NCBI GenBank assembly: GCA_029263095.1
Contig: JAJCYA010000030.1
Span: 1-64,000 of the forward strand
DNA: 64,000 bases
Direction: 5' to 3'
Source of the DNA: Acidimicrobiia bacterium
GTDB taxonomy: Bacteria > Actinomycetota > Acidimicrobiia > Spongiisociales > UBA11373
In this document: positions 1-7,970 of the stretch, piece after piece
Numbering within the stretch: the first letter of the stretch is position 1
How the letters are laid out: each line of letters begins with the position of its first letter
The notes under the pieces: model-generated
Database searches by the model: none
Seen by the model: the letters and a program-made list of their open reading frames with translations, nothing else
What the model was told of the DNA's origin: nothing
Translations under genes and position numbers: made by a program

Positions 1-393
1 GAAGTCGTAATCGTCGGGAACAGAGAACAGCATGTAGAGGAACTCACCGTCGTGAGCCACCTTGACGTTGGCGTCCTGAGCATCGACGGTCTCGCCGGAG
101 ACCTCGGTCAGGGTCATGTCCAACCCGTCGATCCCATCCCAATCCGAAACATCACCGTCGACAGTGATGTTCGCGGCGACCGCATCGAGTTGGCGATTGC
201 CCGAGCCTGGGGCTTCGGTCGTGGCGGGTGCCTGAGTCGTCTCCGGCGGCGGCGTCGTCGCGGTAGTGACCGGTGCAGCGGTTGTGGCCGGGGCTTCGGT
301 GGTGGTTGCCGCGTCGTCGTCGCCGCACGCCGCAGCGACCAATGCGAGTGCAATCACGAGAATCCCAGCTCGACCAAGCCTCAATCTGTGCAT
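1..393 (-). CDS. Surface lipoprotein with CBM9/DOMON-like domain (3' end cut by window edge)
   Basis: 131 residues are visible and the reading frame runs off the left edge, so the C-terminus is missing. Residues 1-22 form a lipoprotein signal peptide ending in the lipobox LVAAAC, with Cys23 as the expected lipidated residue. An acidic and Thr/Pro/Ala-rich linker follows (about 24-67). From about residue 70 comes a motif ITVDGDVSDWDGI, typical of the start of beta-sandwich domains of the CBM9 / ethylbenzene-dehydrogenase-heme (DOMON-like) group; this assignment rests on motif resemblance only. The ATG at 393 has a GAGGAG ribosome site just upstream. A strong inverted repeat (408-429) lies 15 bases before the start. 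The protein probably sits on the outer face of the membrane and binds a sugar or heme. The adjacent two-component system could control it, but that is only a guess from position. Confidence 0.75.
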   Translation of the reverse strand, partial: MHRLRLGRAGILVIALALVAAACGDDDAATTTEAPATTAAPVTTATTPPPETTQAPATTEAPGSGNRQLDAVAANITVDGDVSDWDGIDGLDMTLTEVSGETVDAQDANVKVAHDGEFLYMLFSVPDDYDF

Positions 394-407
394 ACGTCTC
401 TCCTCGA

Positions 408-429
408 GTGTCACAATTCGTTGTGACAC
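408..429. promoter_or_regulatory. Perfect 9-bp inverted repeat upstream of the lipoprotein gene
   Basis: The arms GTGTCACAA and TTGTGACAC flank a TTCG centre. The repeat begins 15 bases upstream of the lipoprotein ATG and next to its Shine-Dalgarno sequence. It could be a dimeric regulator's operator or a TTCG-tetraloop hairpin in the 5' leader. The sequence alone does not decide which. Confidence 0.5.
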
Positions 430-450
430 AACGTACGAGGACGGGTTGCC

Positions 451-485
451 GCCCTATAGGGCCGAGAGAGCAGGGGGCATCCCCC
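451..485. repeat. Two short GC palindromes in the 394-527 intergenic region
   Basis: GCCCTATAGGGC (451-462) is a perfect 12-bp palindrome. GGGGG-CAT-CCCCC (473-485) is a second inverted repeat 10 bases further on. Together with the repeats at 408-429 and 501-522 they nearly fill the gap between the lipoprotein and response-regulator genes. Their function is unknown. Confidence 0.4.
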
Positions 486-500
486 AGGTGAGAATGATTG

Positions 501-522
501 GACTCCCCCATATGGGGGAGTC
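501..522 (-). terminator. Perfect 22-bp palindrome just after the response-regulator stop
   Basis: The two 11-base arms GACTCCCCCAT and ATGGGGGAGTC abut with no spacer. The palindrome starts five bases beyond the stop codon of the response regulator (stop at 528-530, minus strand). Position suggests a transcript-end hairpin for the two-component operon. There is no T-tract after it, so an operator role is also possible. Confidence 0.45.
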
Positions 523-527
523 GGCAG

Positions 528-1157
528 TCAGCTGATCAGGCCTTCGCGAAAGCCGACGGCAACCGCTTCGGCTCGGTTGTGCACCCCCAGCCGGCTGAAT
601 AGATGCTTGACGTGAGTACGAATGGTCGCCTCGCCGATCCCCAGCTCAGCTGCCATCTCGGTGGTGTCGTGGCCCAGAGCCATCAACTCCAGCACCTGTC
701 GCTCACGATCGGTCAGGACCAAGTCGGATGTCCTAGGCGAGCCTTGGCCGAGCCCGCTGACCAGCGGTGCCACCAACTCAGGCTGTATATAGCTACCCCC
801 CGACACGATCGTCTCGAGGGCCCGGATCACCTCTTCGCGGGATGCGCTCTTCAGGAGGTACCCCTCCGCCCCTTGCGTGATCGCCCTACGTACAAAGTCC
901 GGCCTGTCGTGCATCGACAGAATCACGACGCCGACATCTGGGAACCGTGTGCGGAGATGATCGAGAGCATCGAGGCCTCCCATGCCGGGCATCTCGAGAT
1001 CCATGAGAACCGCATCGACCTCTACCGTCTCCAGGAGATCGAGCAGCGCCTCTCCGCTGTCGGCTTCTCCGACAACTTCGATCTGCTCGGAGTCAGCGAG
1101 GAGCATCTGCACCCCCTCGCGCATTATCCGATGATCGTCGGCAACGATGATCCTCAT
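528..1157 (-). CDS. NarL/LuxR-family response regulator
   Basis: This 209-residue DNA-binding response regulator has an N-terminal receiver domain: acidic pocket DD at residues 7-8, phospho-acceptor Asp53 in LMDLEMPG, and the conserved Lys in LLKSAS near residue 103. A C-terminal LuxR-type helix-turn-helix follows (LTDRERQVLELMALG through the THVKHLFSRLGV recognition region). The ATG at 1157 overlaps the stop of the upstream sensor kinase gene in an ATGA arrangement, so the two are translationally coupled. An ATG ten codons further upstream is less likely for that reason. It should be phosphorylated by the kinase encoded at 1154-2485. The targets are not visible. Confidence 0.93.
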   Translation of the reverse strand: MRIIVADDHRIMREGVQMLLADSEQIEVVGEADSGEALLDLLETVEVDAVLMDLEMPGMGGLDALDHLRTRFPDVGVVILSMHDRPDFVRRAITQGAEGYLLKSASREEVIRALETIVSGGSYIQPELVAPLVSGLGQGSPRTSDLVLTDRERQVLELMALGHDTTEMAAELGIGEATIRTHVKHLFSRLGVHNRAEAVAVGFREGLIS

Positions 1158-2485
1158 GATGGCCGTGACTCGTCGCAGGGAACCCAAGCGGTGAGCAGTG
1201 TTCCCACGGTCGCACGAGATCTCACCGTGAGACCTCCACCGATAGCCTCCAACCGCTCTCGCGTCGACAGCAACCCCATCCCCTCCTTGGGCTTGCTGCC
1301 AACGCCATCGTCTTCGACGGTGAGAACCAATTGGCGATCGTCCGATGCCACACGCAGTCGAACAGACCCGGCATGGGCGTGGCGCCTGATGTTGCCAAGT
1401 GCCTCCTCCGCAGCGCGATAGATAGCTTCGCGTTGCACGGCACCTGGCTCGGTAGGCAGGTCGATCTCGGTCACGATTCGTTGGGTCATTTCGCTCGACA
1501 TTCTGGCGATGAGGTCGGTGAGAAGGCCGGCAAGCGTTTCGCCCTCTGATGCCGGTCGATACAGAAGGTTGAATTCGCTTCGAAGCGTCGTGTCGATCGT
1601 TCGAGCCATTCGCTCCAACTCTGCCAGCTCTGCGGAATCGGGATGGTCGTCCCCCAGGCGGCGACGGGTTGCCTGCAGTCCGAACAGAATTCGGTACAGC
1701 GGCTGTCCCACCTCATTGTGGAGTGCTCCGACTACCCGCTTCCGTTCCGCCTCCTCGGCTTGCAGCAAACCCTCGAGCAGTTGCTCGGACCGCCGGAATT
1801 GTCGAAGAGTCTGGCGTCCGCTCGCAACAGTCAGCAGCGCTGTGAACATGGCCGCGAGGCCGAGGCCAGAGACGATGGATATCCACACGGTGCGCCGAAT
1901 GTCGGCTACCTCGCCCGCCAGAATGTCGGTTGGCTGGTAGATCTCGAACAGGCCGACGACACCCCCGTCGCCATCCTTGATGGGAATGATGAACTCGATG
2001 AGGGTCCCCAAACCCAACTCAGACTGATTCTCGGACTCAGCCGAATCGAACTCGACTGCGCTGGCAGAACCTTCGAGGATCTCAATTGCCGCTTCCGACA
2101 ACGGGAAACTCTGACCGATCAGGTCGTGCAGATCGGAGTACACGATTGATCCGTCGGGAGCGATGATCTTTACACGAACGGTGCGCCCACCCAACAGTCG
2201 ATCATCGACGAACGCATGAATACGGTCGAGCGCCTCGTCGGTCCCCGCCAGGAGATCGACGAGGCTGCTCCCCTCGATTGACCTAACCACGCCCGAGAGC
2301 AGATCGGTCTCTGCTTCGAGCAGGGTGCGCTTCACGGCCTGTGGAATCACGAACCCGAGCACGACCGCAACCGCCGCGGACAACGCAAGACCGAGGAGGG
2401 CAGACCGACCGCCGGGACCGAGCCCCGCCAGACCGGTTCGGGCTGCAGTCCCGAGTCCGTTGGATCGAGTATCGATGTTTGCCAC
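1154..2485 (-). CDS. Membrane sensor histidine kinase, NarL-system type (HisKA_3/HATPase)
   Basis: About 443 residues. One transmembrane helix sits near the N-terminus (roughly residues 28-48), followed by an extracytoplasmic sensor region of about 150 residues. A second helix (about 200-220) leads to a HisKA_3-type dimerisation helix with the acceptor His in ALHNEVGQ (near residue 256), then a HATPase domain with N-box EEALGNIRRHA, DDGVG and GMGLLSTRER. The usual ELHD H-box reads ALHN here. The GTG at 2485 is chosen because a TATTCT hexamer lies exactly six bases upstream, which predicts a leaderless mRNA. A TTG 11 codons further upstream (2518) would be the longer alternative. It forms a coupled operon with the response regulator. 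Confidence 0.9.
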   Translation of the reverse strand: MANIDTRSNGLGTAARTGLAGLGPGGRSALLGLALSAAVAVVLGFVIPQAVKRTLLEAETDLLSGVVRSIEGSSLVDLLAGTDEALDRIHAFVDDRLLGGRTVRVKIIAPDGSIVYSDLHDLIGQSFPLSEAAIEILEGSASAVEFDSAESENQSELGLGTLIEFIIPIKDGDGGVVGLFEIYQPTDILAGEVADIRRTVWISIVSGLGLAAMFTALLTVASGRQTLRQFRRSEQLLEGLLQAEEAERKRVVGALHNEVGQPLYRILFGLQATRRRLGDDHPDSAELAELERMARTIDTTLRSEFNLLYRPASEGETLAGLLTDLIARMSSEMTQRIVTEIDLPTEPGAVQREAIYRAAEEALGNIRRHAHAGSVRLRVASDDRQLVLTVEDDGVGSKPKEGMGLLSTRERLEAIGGGLTVRSRATVGTLLTAWVPCDESRPS

Positions 2486-2491
2486 GAGGCC

Positions 2492-2497
2492 AGAATA
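2492..2497 (-). promoter_or_regulatory. Leaderless-type -10 hexamer for the sensor kinase
   Basis: TATTCT lies six bases before the GTG at 2485, the spacing expected when transcription starts at the first base of the start codon. No Shine-Dalgarno sequence is present for this start. Confidence 0.5.
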
Positions 2498-2599
2498 CGG
2501 CGAGAGCGCTTTGCACAACGCCGTCGCGTAGAAGACGCTGCATCAAGAGTCACAGGACTACTCCGGGCCCAAGCCCATGGGACGGTGAGTTCAGCCTGG

Positions 2600-3124
2600 C
2601 TAGACGCCTTGGGCGTGGACTATGACCTTGCGGTCCCGAGCTTGATCCAACTCGGCGTAGAGCACTTTCTGCCAAGTACCGAGCAGCACCTGTCCATCAA
2701 CGACCGGGATGGTCACCGAAGCGGAGCCGATGAGCATCTGACGAACGTGAGCATGGCCGTTGATGAACTCGTCCTCCTGCAGGTTCTCGGTACGAAGATC
2801 GTGGTCATCGTGCTCGTAGTACCCGTCGGCGGGTACCAGACCTTCGATGGTCCGCCTGTAGTCGTTGAGGAATCCCGTTTCAGACTCGTTCAGGATGATC
2901 GACGTCGTCGTGTGCGGCGTGTGAATAGTGACCTGACCGTGACGTACCGCGCTGCGCTCCACGACGTCGCGAACAAAATCGCTGAGGTCCCAGAACTCGC
3001 GGCCGTGATTAGTGGAGAAATGCATCACCTCGGTGCGGATGCAGGGGTTCTCCGACTCGGCCAGGATGGTGAGAGTGCCTTCAGGCTGCCGCGTGGCGCG
3101 GCGTGTGGTCATGCGTTCGTCCAC
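2600..3124 (-). CDS. yjbQ: YjbQ/UPF0047 family protein (thiamine-phosphate-synthase-like)
   Basis: 174 residues, slightly longer than the usual ~140 because of an N-terminal extension. The family signatures are intact: TPHTTTSIILNE in the centre, NGHAHVRQMLIGSA near residue 125, and LGTWQKVLYAELDQARDRKV at the C-terminus. YjbQ proteins are small cytoplasmic trimers; the E. coli member has secondary thiamine-phosphate synthase activity, but the physiological role is not settled. GTG at 3124 is taken as the start; the in-frame ATG at 3112 is equally plausible. It reads in the same direction as the amidohydrolase upstream (stop at 3193) with a 68-base gap. Confidence 0.88.
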   Translation of the reverse strand: MDERMTTRRATRQPEGTLTILAESENPCIRTEVMHFSTNHGREFWDLSDFVRDVVERSAVRHGQVTIHTPHTTTSIILNESETGFLNDYRRTIEGLVPADGYYEHDDHDLRTENLQEDEFINGHAHVRQMLIGSASVTIPVVDGQVLLGTWQKVLYAELDQARDRKVIVHAQGV

Positions 3125-3192
3125 GATCTCGAGGTCTCCGGTCGGTTGGTGGGTGTCACGATAGCGCTACTCGGATCGAAATCGACAGTTGG

Positions 3193-4407
3193 TCAGGAGA
3201 TTCCGCCCGACACCAGCCCACCGTCGAGGTAGACCGCCGCGACTCGTTCCTTGAGGGTGTCGAAATCGAGAGGATCACCGTCCACTATGACGAAATCGGC
3301 CCGCTGACCGGGTTCTATCGTTCCACGATCGGTTGCGACGTCCATGCACTCGGCGGCCGTCGAGGTGGTCGCTTTGAGGACATCGAGCGGATCCATCCCG
3401 TACTCGGCCATCAGCCTCAACTCTTCGAGATTGTCGCCGTGTGGCGTCACCGCGCTGTCGGTGCCCATTGCCACTTTTACGCCGGCCGCAGCCGCCTTGC
3501 TGAACGACTCGCGGTGGATCTCGATGACTTCCTTGGCCTTGTTGACCGACGCCTCCGGAATCGAGACTCCGGCGTCCGCTGCTCTCACGACGCCAGTGGG
3601 AGCGACAAGGGTTGGCACCAGAAACGTGCCGTTCTCGAGCATCAGGTCGATCGCCTCGTCGTCCAGGTAGATGCCGTGATCGATCGACCGGATCCCGGCT
3701 CGGACCGCGTTCTTGATCCCGTCGTAGGCCTGGGCGTGGGCCATGACGTGACAGCCAAGTCCTTCTGCGGTCCTTACCAACATCTCTAGTTCGGCCAGAT
3801 CAAAGTGGGCATGTCTCGGATCGTCCCGGGGCGACAGCACTCCACCGGACGTAGCCACCTTTATGACATCCGCTCCCATCCTGATCATCTCGCGTACCTT
3901 CTTGCGCATCTCCTCGGGTCCGTCCACGAGGTTGGAGGGCACGCCGGGATGTTTCGCCATCAAGTCGTAGCGCATTCCGCTGGGGAGCCAACCGTCTCCG
4001 TGACCACCGGTCTGGCTGATCATCGTGAGGCTGATCAGCATGCGAGGACCCGGAATGAGTCCCCGTTCGACGGCGGTCTTCACCCCGAGGTCGGCACCCC
4101 CGGCGTCTCGCACGGATGTGATGCCTGTGGCGAGGGTCCTGCGGAGGGCTTGGGCCGCCTCGTAGAAGTTGAGCGAGAACGGCTTCTGCATGATTCCCCA
4201 GATGTCCACGTTGTCGAACATGACGTGTACGTGGCAATCGGCAAACCCGGGGAGGAGTGACCGACCAGTCAGATCGACGGATTCGTCACCTTCGAGGCTC
4301 GGTCCGACTTCGATGACTCGTCCGTCTTCGACGAGGACGTCGCCATCGGAAAAGGGGGTTCCGGTTCCATCGAAGATGGATGCATTGGAGAAGACGGTGC
4401 GCGTCAC
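3193..4407 (-). CDS. Metal-dependent amidohydrolase (imidazolonepropionase/prolidase-like)
   Basis: 404 residues of the amidohydrolase superfamily. The metal site is visible: HxH in FADCHVHVMFD, a candidate bridging Lys in ADVIKVATSGG, His in CHVMAHAQAY, His in SIDHGIYLDD, and the catalytic Asp in MGTDSAV. The C-terminus returns to the small beta domain (EPGQRADFVIVDGDPL). Relatives hydrolyse cyclic amides or Xaa-Pro/Xaa-Arg dipeptides; the substrate cannot be read from sequence. GTG at 4407 is preferred because AAGGGGAG lies about six bases upstream. The open frame reaches back to 4485, but that start would overlap the TetR gene. It lies 43 bases downstream of the TetR gene, probably in its operon. 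Confidence 0.85.
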   Translation of the reverse strand: MTRTVFSNASIFDGTGTPFSDGDVLVEDGRVIEVGPSLEGDESVDLTGRSLLPGFADCHVHVMFDNVDIWGIMQKPFSLNFYEAAQALRRTLATGITSVRDAGGADLGVKTAVERGLIPGPRMLISLTMISQTGGHGDGWLPSGMRYDLMAKHPGVPSNLVDGPEEMRKKVREMIRMGADVIKVATSGGVLSPRDDPRHAHFDLAELEMLVRTAEGLGCHVMAHAQAYDGIKNAVRAGIRSIDHGIYLDDEAIDLMLENGTFLVPTLVAPTGVVRAADAGVSIPEASVNKAKEVIEIHRESFSKAAAAGVKVAMGTDSAVTPHGDNLEELRLMAEYGMDPLDVLKATTSTAAECMDVATDRGTIEPGQRADFVIVDGDPLDFDTLKERVAAVYLDGGLVSGGIS

Positions 4408-4450
4408 GTGTGGGCTCCCCTTGGTTTCGTCAGGCGGGCAATCGGCAAGG

Positions 4451-5077
4451 CTAGATCGCCGGCGAGTCGCCGATCGCCAACCCATCGAAGACGAACCGGA
4501 TCACCGTGTCGGCGACCTCGTGGCGCCGCTGCTTGGCGTCGGCGTCTCGGAGCAGGGTTTGAGATGCGGACCACATAACCGCAAAGACCAGACGACCGGC
4601 CTCGTCCGCCTCGAAGGACCGGAGCTCACCGGTCTCGATGCCGCGGCGACACAATTGAGTGATCTCATCACCGAGCCCACTGTGAGCAACCCGGATGCGG
4701 CTCTGGGCGACCTGTCCCAGCCGTGGCGTCTCTCGTGTCAGGAGGGTTCCGAGATTGTCGTCGGTCGATATGTACTCGAGGCCGCGGATCATCAACTCAG
4801 CCAACTGCTCACGCACGGTCGCCTCTGACGGAAGCCCGTCTATCAATGCGTCCATCACCTGTGGGATCCGATCCTCAACCAGGCTTGCGAGTAGATCCTC
4901 CTTGTCTGTGAAGTACTCGTAGAGCGTCGTACGTCCGACGCCGACGAACGCGGCTACGTCTCCGAGGGATGTTTCGGCGTAGCCCTGCGCTCTGAAAAGG
5001 GCCGCGGACGCATCGAGAATCTCTCGACGCGTCTGGGTCTTGTGCTCGGCGATTGAGGCGGCGCGAATACGCGGCAT
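4451..5077 (-). CDS. TetR/AcrR-family transcriptional regulator
   Basis: 208 residues. The N-terminal helix-turn-helix is canonical (REILDASAALFRAQGYAETSLGDVA, then VGRTTLYEYFTDKEDLL, roughly residues 17-62). The C-terminal ligand domain is divergent. The ATG at 5077 is preferred: it starts the conserved MPRIR segment and has a TACGAT hexamer seven bases upstream, a leaderless-type promoter. The open frame extends 26 codons further without support. The gene diverges from the amino-acid ABC operon across a 160-base spacer that contains a perfect 16-bp palindrome. It probably represses the ABC operon and perhaps its own operon with the amidohydrolase; the ligand is unknown. Confidence 0.9.
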   Translation of the reverse strand: MPRIRAASIAEHKTQTRREILDASAALFRAQGYAETSLGDVAAFVGVGRTTLYEYFTDKEDLLASLVEDRIPQVMDALIDGLPSEATVREQLAELMIRGLEYISTDDNLGTLLTRETPRLGQVAQSRIRVAHSGLGDEITQLCRRGIETGELRSFEADEAGRLVFAVMWSASQTLLRDADAKQRRHEVADTVIRFVFDGLAIGDSPAI

Positions 5078-5084
5078 GTGGCTA

Positions 5085-5090
5085 ATCGTA
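5085..5090 (-). promoter_or_regulatory. Leaderless-type -10 hexamer for the TetR gene
   Basis: TACGAT is placed seven bases before the ATG at 5077, fitting a start of transcription at or next to the start codon. Confidence 0.45.
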
Positions 5091-5201
5091 ACGGTCTCCC
5101 GACAGTCTGCACCCACCACTGGGAGCGGTTTCGCGGTGCCCGGGTTGAATGACAAGGAAGGTGGCGACTAGGTTTCCCGCCACCGCTGCCCCGCGTAGCG
5201 G

Positions 5202-5217
5202 TTGTCTGTACAGACAA
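5202..5217. promoter_or_regulatory. Perfect 16-bp palindrome, candidate TetR operator
   Basis: TTGTCTGTACAGACAA reads the same on both strands. It lies 20 bases upstream of the substrate-binding-protein start, between two divergent genes, one of which encodes a TetR regulator. TGTCTGTACAGACA-like palindromes are a common form of TetR-family operator. Confidence 0.6.
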
Positions 5218-5237
5218 AATGGAAACTGGAGGAGCGA

Positions 5238-6359
5238 ATGCTCAAAAGACTGTCTGTTCTCCTCATTGCTTTGGCTCTCGTAGCCGCAGCATGTGGAGAC
5301 GACGATGCTGAGACGACGGTGACCACCGCCGCCGATACGACCGAGACCACGGCCGCACCTGATGATGACGGTGATGACGGTGATGTCGGTCAGGCGGAGG
5401 GTGGAATCCTCGCAGCAGTGCAAGCACGTGGCGTGCTCAAGTGTGGCGTGTCCGGATCGGCTACGGCCTTTTCCGAGCAGCAGCCTGACGGCAGCGTGAC
5501 CGGCTTCGATGCCGATTATTGCCGCTATATCGCAGCTGCCGTTCTCGGCGATTCCACTGCAGTCGAGTTCACCGCATTGACCGCTGCCGAGCGGTTCACC
5601 GCGGTGCAGACCGGCGCTGTGGATGTCCTCATCCGCAACACGACCTGGACTCAGAGCCGTGACACGGACGTGGGCATGGACTTTGCCCCGACCACCTACT
5701 ACGACGGCCAGCAGGTCATGGCGCGCGAGGGTGACGGGTTCACCGGCGCCTCCGCGATCACCGACCTCGAGGGTGCGGTTGTCTGCACCAACGCCGGTAC
5801 CACGACCGAGAAGAACATCACCGAAGTCACGAACCAGCTCGGCGTGGACATCACGCTGAACACGTTCGAGGACTACAACCAGGTGATGGATCAGTTCATC
5901 GCCGGCGCTTGTGACGCAGTCACGACCGACGGTTCGGGTCTGGTAGGCCGCAAGGCCACCCAGCAGCCTGAAGGCGAGAATTGGGTCATCTTCCCACCGT
6001 CCCCGATCTCCAAGGAGCCCTTGGGTCCGGTGACCGGTCAGAACGACTCGCAGTGGCTCGACGTCGTGAAGTGGGCCGTGTTCTCGTCGATCCTGTTCGA
6101 TGAGAACGGTGTTACTTCTGCCAACGCTGCCGGCCGTGCCGGAGAAGAGGGCGAAGTCGGCCGCTTGCTCGGTGGCGAAGGCCAGCTGCAGGAGGCCATG
6201 GGTCTCTCGCCCGATGCGTGGCTCAACGCCGTGTCGCAGGTTGGTAATTACGACGAGATCTTCAGCCGCAACCTCAACCCCGTTGGGTTGACGCGGGAAG
6301 GAAGCTTCAACGCCTCCTACCTGTTCGGTGGCTTGATCTACGCACCACCTGCCCGCTAA
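5238..6359 (+). CDS. aapJ: Amino-acid ABC transporter substrate-binding lipoprotein (AapJ/BztA type)
   Basis: 373 residues. The signal peptide ends in LVAAAC with lipidated Cys19, followed by an acidic Thr-rich linker to about residue 60. The periplasmic-binding fold then shows AapJ-type signatures: GFDADYCRYIAAAVLGD, LTAAERFTAVQTGAVDVL, RNTTWTQSRDT and CTNAGTTTEKNI. AapJ-family proteins bind many polar L-amino acids. The ATG at 5238 has GGAGG five bases upstream; the TTG at 5202 would put the palindrome inside the gene and is rejected. The gene is followed by a very strong hairpin (6372-6400) and then the two permease genes and the ATPase. It is first in the operon, downstream of the divergent TetR gene and its candidate operator. 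Confidence 0.92.
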   Translation: MLKRLSVLLIALALVAAACGDDDAETTVTTAADTTETTAAPDDDGDDGDVGQAEGGILAAVQARGVLKCGVSGSATAFSEQQPDGSVTGFDADYCRYIAAAVLGDSTAVEFTALTAAERFTAVQTGAVDVLIRNTTWTQSRDTDVGMDFAPTTYYDGQQVMAREGDGFTGASAITDLEGAVVCTNAGTTTEKNITEVTNQLGVDITLNTFEDYNQVMDQFIAGACDAVTTDGSGLVGRKATQQPEGENWVIFPPSPISKEPLGPVTGQNDSQWLDVVKWAVFSSILFDENGVTSANAAGRAGEEGEVGRLLGGEGQLQEAMGLSPDAWLNAVSQVGNYDEIFSRNLNPVGLTREGSFNASYLFGGLIYAPPAR

Positions 6360-6371
6360 CGAATGAATGCT

Positions 6372-6400
6372 GATCGGGGGGCGCTTGGCGCCCCCCGATC
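6372..6400 (+). terminator. 13-bp perfect stem-loop between aapJ and aapQ (attenuator)
   Basis: The arms GATCGGGGGGCGC and GCGCCCCCCGATC pair perfectly around a TTG loop, 12 bases after the aapJ stop and 12 bases before the permease start. There is no long T-tract. Such hairpins commonly terminate part of the transcripts or protect the 3' end of the binding-protein message, giving more binding protein than permease. Confidence 0.7.
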
Positions 6401-6412
6401 GCTTTCCAGCAC

Positions 6413-7969
6413 ATGGCTATCCAGATCGAGGAACCCAGACAACGGCAGCAACGAGTGCCGCCTTGGAGGAACGTCACGTTCCTCAAGTGGGCCGCGCAGG
6501 CCGTCTTCCTGTTTGCGATCCTCGCCGTGTTCTGGATCCTCGGTTCACAGGCTGGGAGCAACCTCGAAGACCGGGGCATCGACGTCTCTTTCGGTTTCTT
6601 GAACACGCTGCCGGGTATTCGCCTCGCCGAAGGAATCGATGTCCTGCCTGCAACTGGGGGGCGTGCCCTCTACGTCGGCATTGTCAACATGCTTCGGGTC
6701 ACTGTGGCCGGCATCTTTGCCGCCACCGTCCTGGGGATCATCGTCGGCGTTTCTCGCCTCTCGAAGAACTGGATCGTCAGCAAGGTGGCGACCGGCTACA
6801 TCGAGACGGTGCGAAATATTCCGTTGCTGGTTCAGATCATCGCCTGGGGCGTGGTCATAACCACGATTCCTGGGAACCTCGGTTTCGAAACCGGCCCGTT
6901 TGGGTGCACCGATCCGGTTTCTGGTTGTGAGGGTTGGTTCTTCCTCTCCAACAAGGGCGCATCCTTTGCCTGGTTATTCCCAGCAGATGGTTTCTGGCAG
7001 TGGTTTGCATTCCTCGGTGTCGGTGTCGCGGCTTCGATTTGGGTGTACAGATGGCGCTACCACCTCAAGGAGGAGCGTGGCGACGAGACGTATGCCCTCA
7101 CCTGGGGAACGCTCACAGTCGTCGCTTTTGCCGCGATCGGTTGGTTTGTCCACCCCATCATGGGTTTCCTCGGCTACCTCTGGGGCTGGATCTCAGAGCT
7201 GTTGGATTCGTTGCCGGTTTGGAGCTTGCAGGCTGTTCTCGCGCTGCTTGCGGTGTTCTTCGCCGGTCTCTGGATCAAACGGTTCCTCGACGACCGGCGT
7301 ACGCCTGCCGGTCTCGCCAAGCTCACCGATGACGACATCTTCCGCATCGGTTCTGCGGCCTTTGCCGGCTTGGTGGGTGTGATCGTCTTCTTCTCCCTGG
7401 CCGGGATATCCGAATGGATCCTCAATTCGGGCCGCGATCTGTTTTCTGTGATGGACGACAAATTCGAGTTCCTGGATGGCGGCGCCCCGCTCAGCTTCGG
7501 GCGTCCCTCGTTGGTACAGCCGGGCAACTTCCCCAACTACGGCGACACCGGTCTCACCATGTCCAAACTGTTCTTCCCGGTCTTCGTGGGTGTCACGATC
7601 TATACGGCGGCCTTCATCGCCGAAGTGGTGCGGGGCGGGATCCTTGCCATTTCCAAGGGTCAATCCGAGGCTGGATTGGCGCTGGGCCTGAGCCGCACAC
7701 AGTTGCTCCGGTTCATCATCCTCCCGCAGGCCTTCAGGATCATCCTGCCGCCGATGGGCAATCAGTACCTCAATCTGGCCAAGAACACCTCACTCGGGAT
7801 CGCGGTGGCGTACCCCGAGGTTGTCGCGGTGGGACAGACGCTCTACAACCAGACGGGTGCGACCATCCCGGTCATCACTCTGTGGATGCTCTTCTACGTC
7901 TCGGTCAGCCTGTTTATCTCGGCAATCGTGAACTGGTACAACCGTCGAGTCGCCCTGGTGGAGCGTTGA
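6413..7969 (+). CDS. aapQ: Amino-acid ABC transporter permease (AapQ/BztB type)
   Basis: 518 residues, against about 400 for typical AapQ proteins. The N-terminus has a transmembrane helix (about 22-45) and the family-like stretch EDRGIDVSFGFLNTLPG. The binding-protein-dependent permease domain starts near residue 95 (LYVGIVNMLRVTVAGIF) and is interrupted by an insertion of roughly 190 residues (about 160-385) with at least three extra hydrophobic helices. The EAA loop that contacts the ATPase is intact near residue 405 (VVRGGILAISKGQSEAGLALG and the following LPQAFR). It should pair with AapM in the inner channel. The ATG at 6413 directly follows the attenuator hairpin. Its stop is one base from the next start. 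Confidence 0.88.
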   Translation: MAIQIEEPRQRQQRVPPWRNVTFLKWAAQAVFLFAILAVFWILGSQAGSNLEDRGIDVSFGFLNTLPGIRLAEGIDVLPATGGRALYVGIVNMLRVTVAGIFAATVLGIIVGVSRLSKNWIVSKVATGYIETVRNIPLLVQIIAWGVVITTIPGNLGFETGPFGCTDPVSGCEGWFFLSNKGASFAWLFPADGFWQWFAFLGVGVAASIWVYRWRYHLKEERGDETYALTWGTLTVVAFAAIGWFVHPIMGFLGYLWGWISELLDSLPVWSLQAVLALLAVFFAGLWIKRFLDDRRTPAGLAKLTDDDIFRIGSAAFAGLVGVIVFFSLAGISEWILNSGRDLFSVMDDKFEFLDGGAPLSFGRPSLVQPGNFPNYGDTGLTMSKLFFPVFVGVTIYTAAFIAEVVRGGILAISKGQSEAGLALGLSRTQLLRFIILPQAFRIILPPMGNQYLNLAKNTSLGIAVAYPEVVAVGQTLYNQTGATIPVITLWMLFYVSVSLFISAIVNWYNRRVALVER

Positions 7970-7970
7970 C

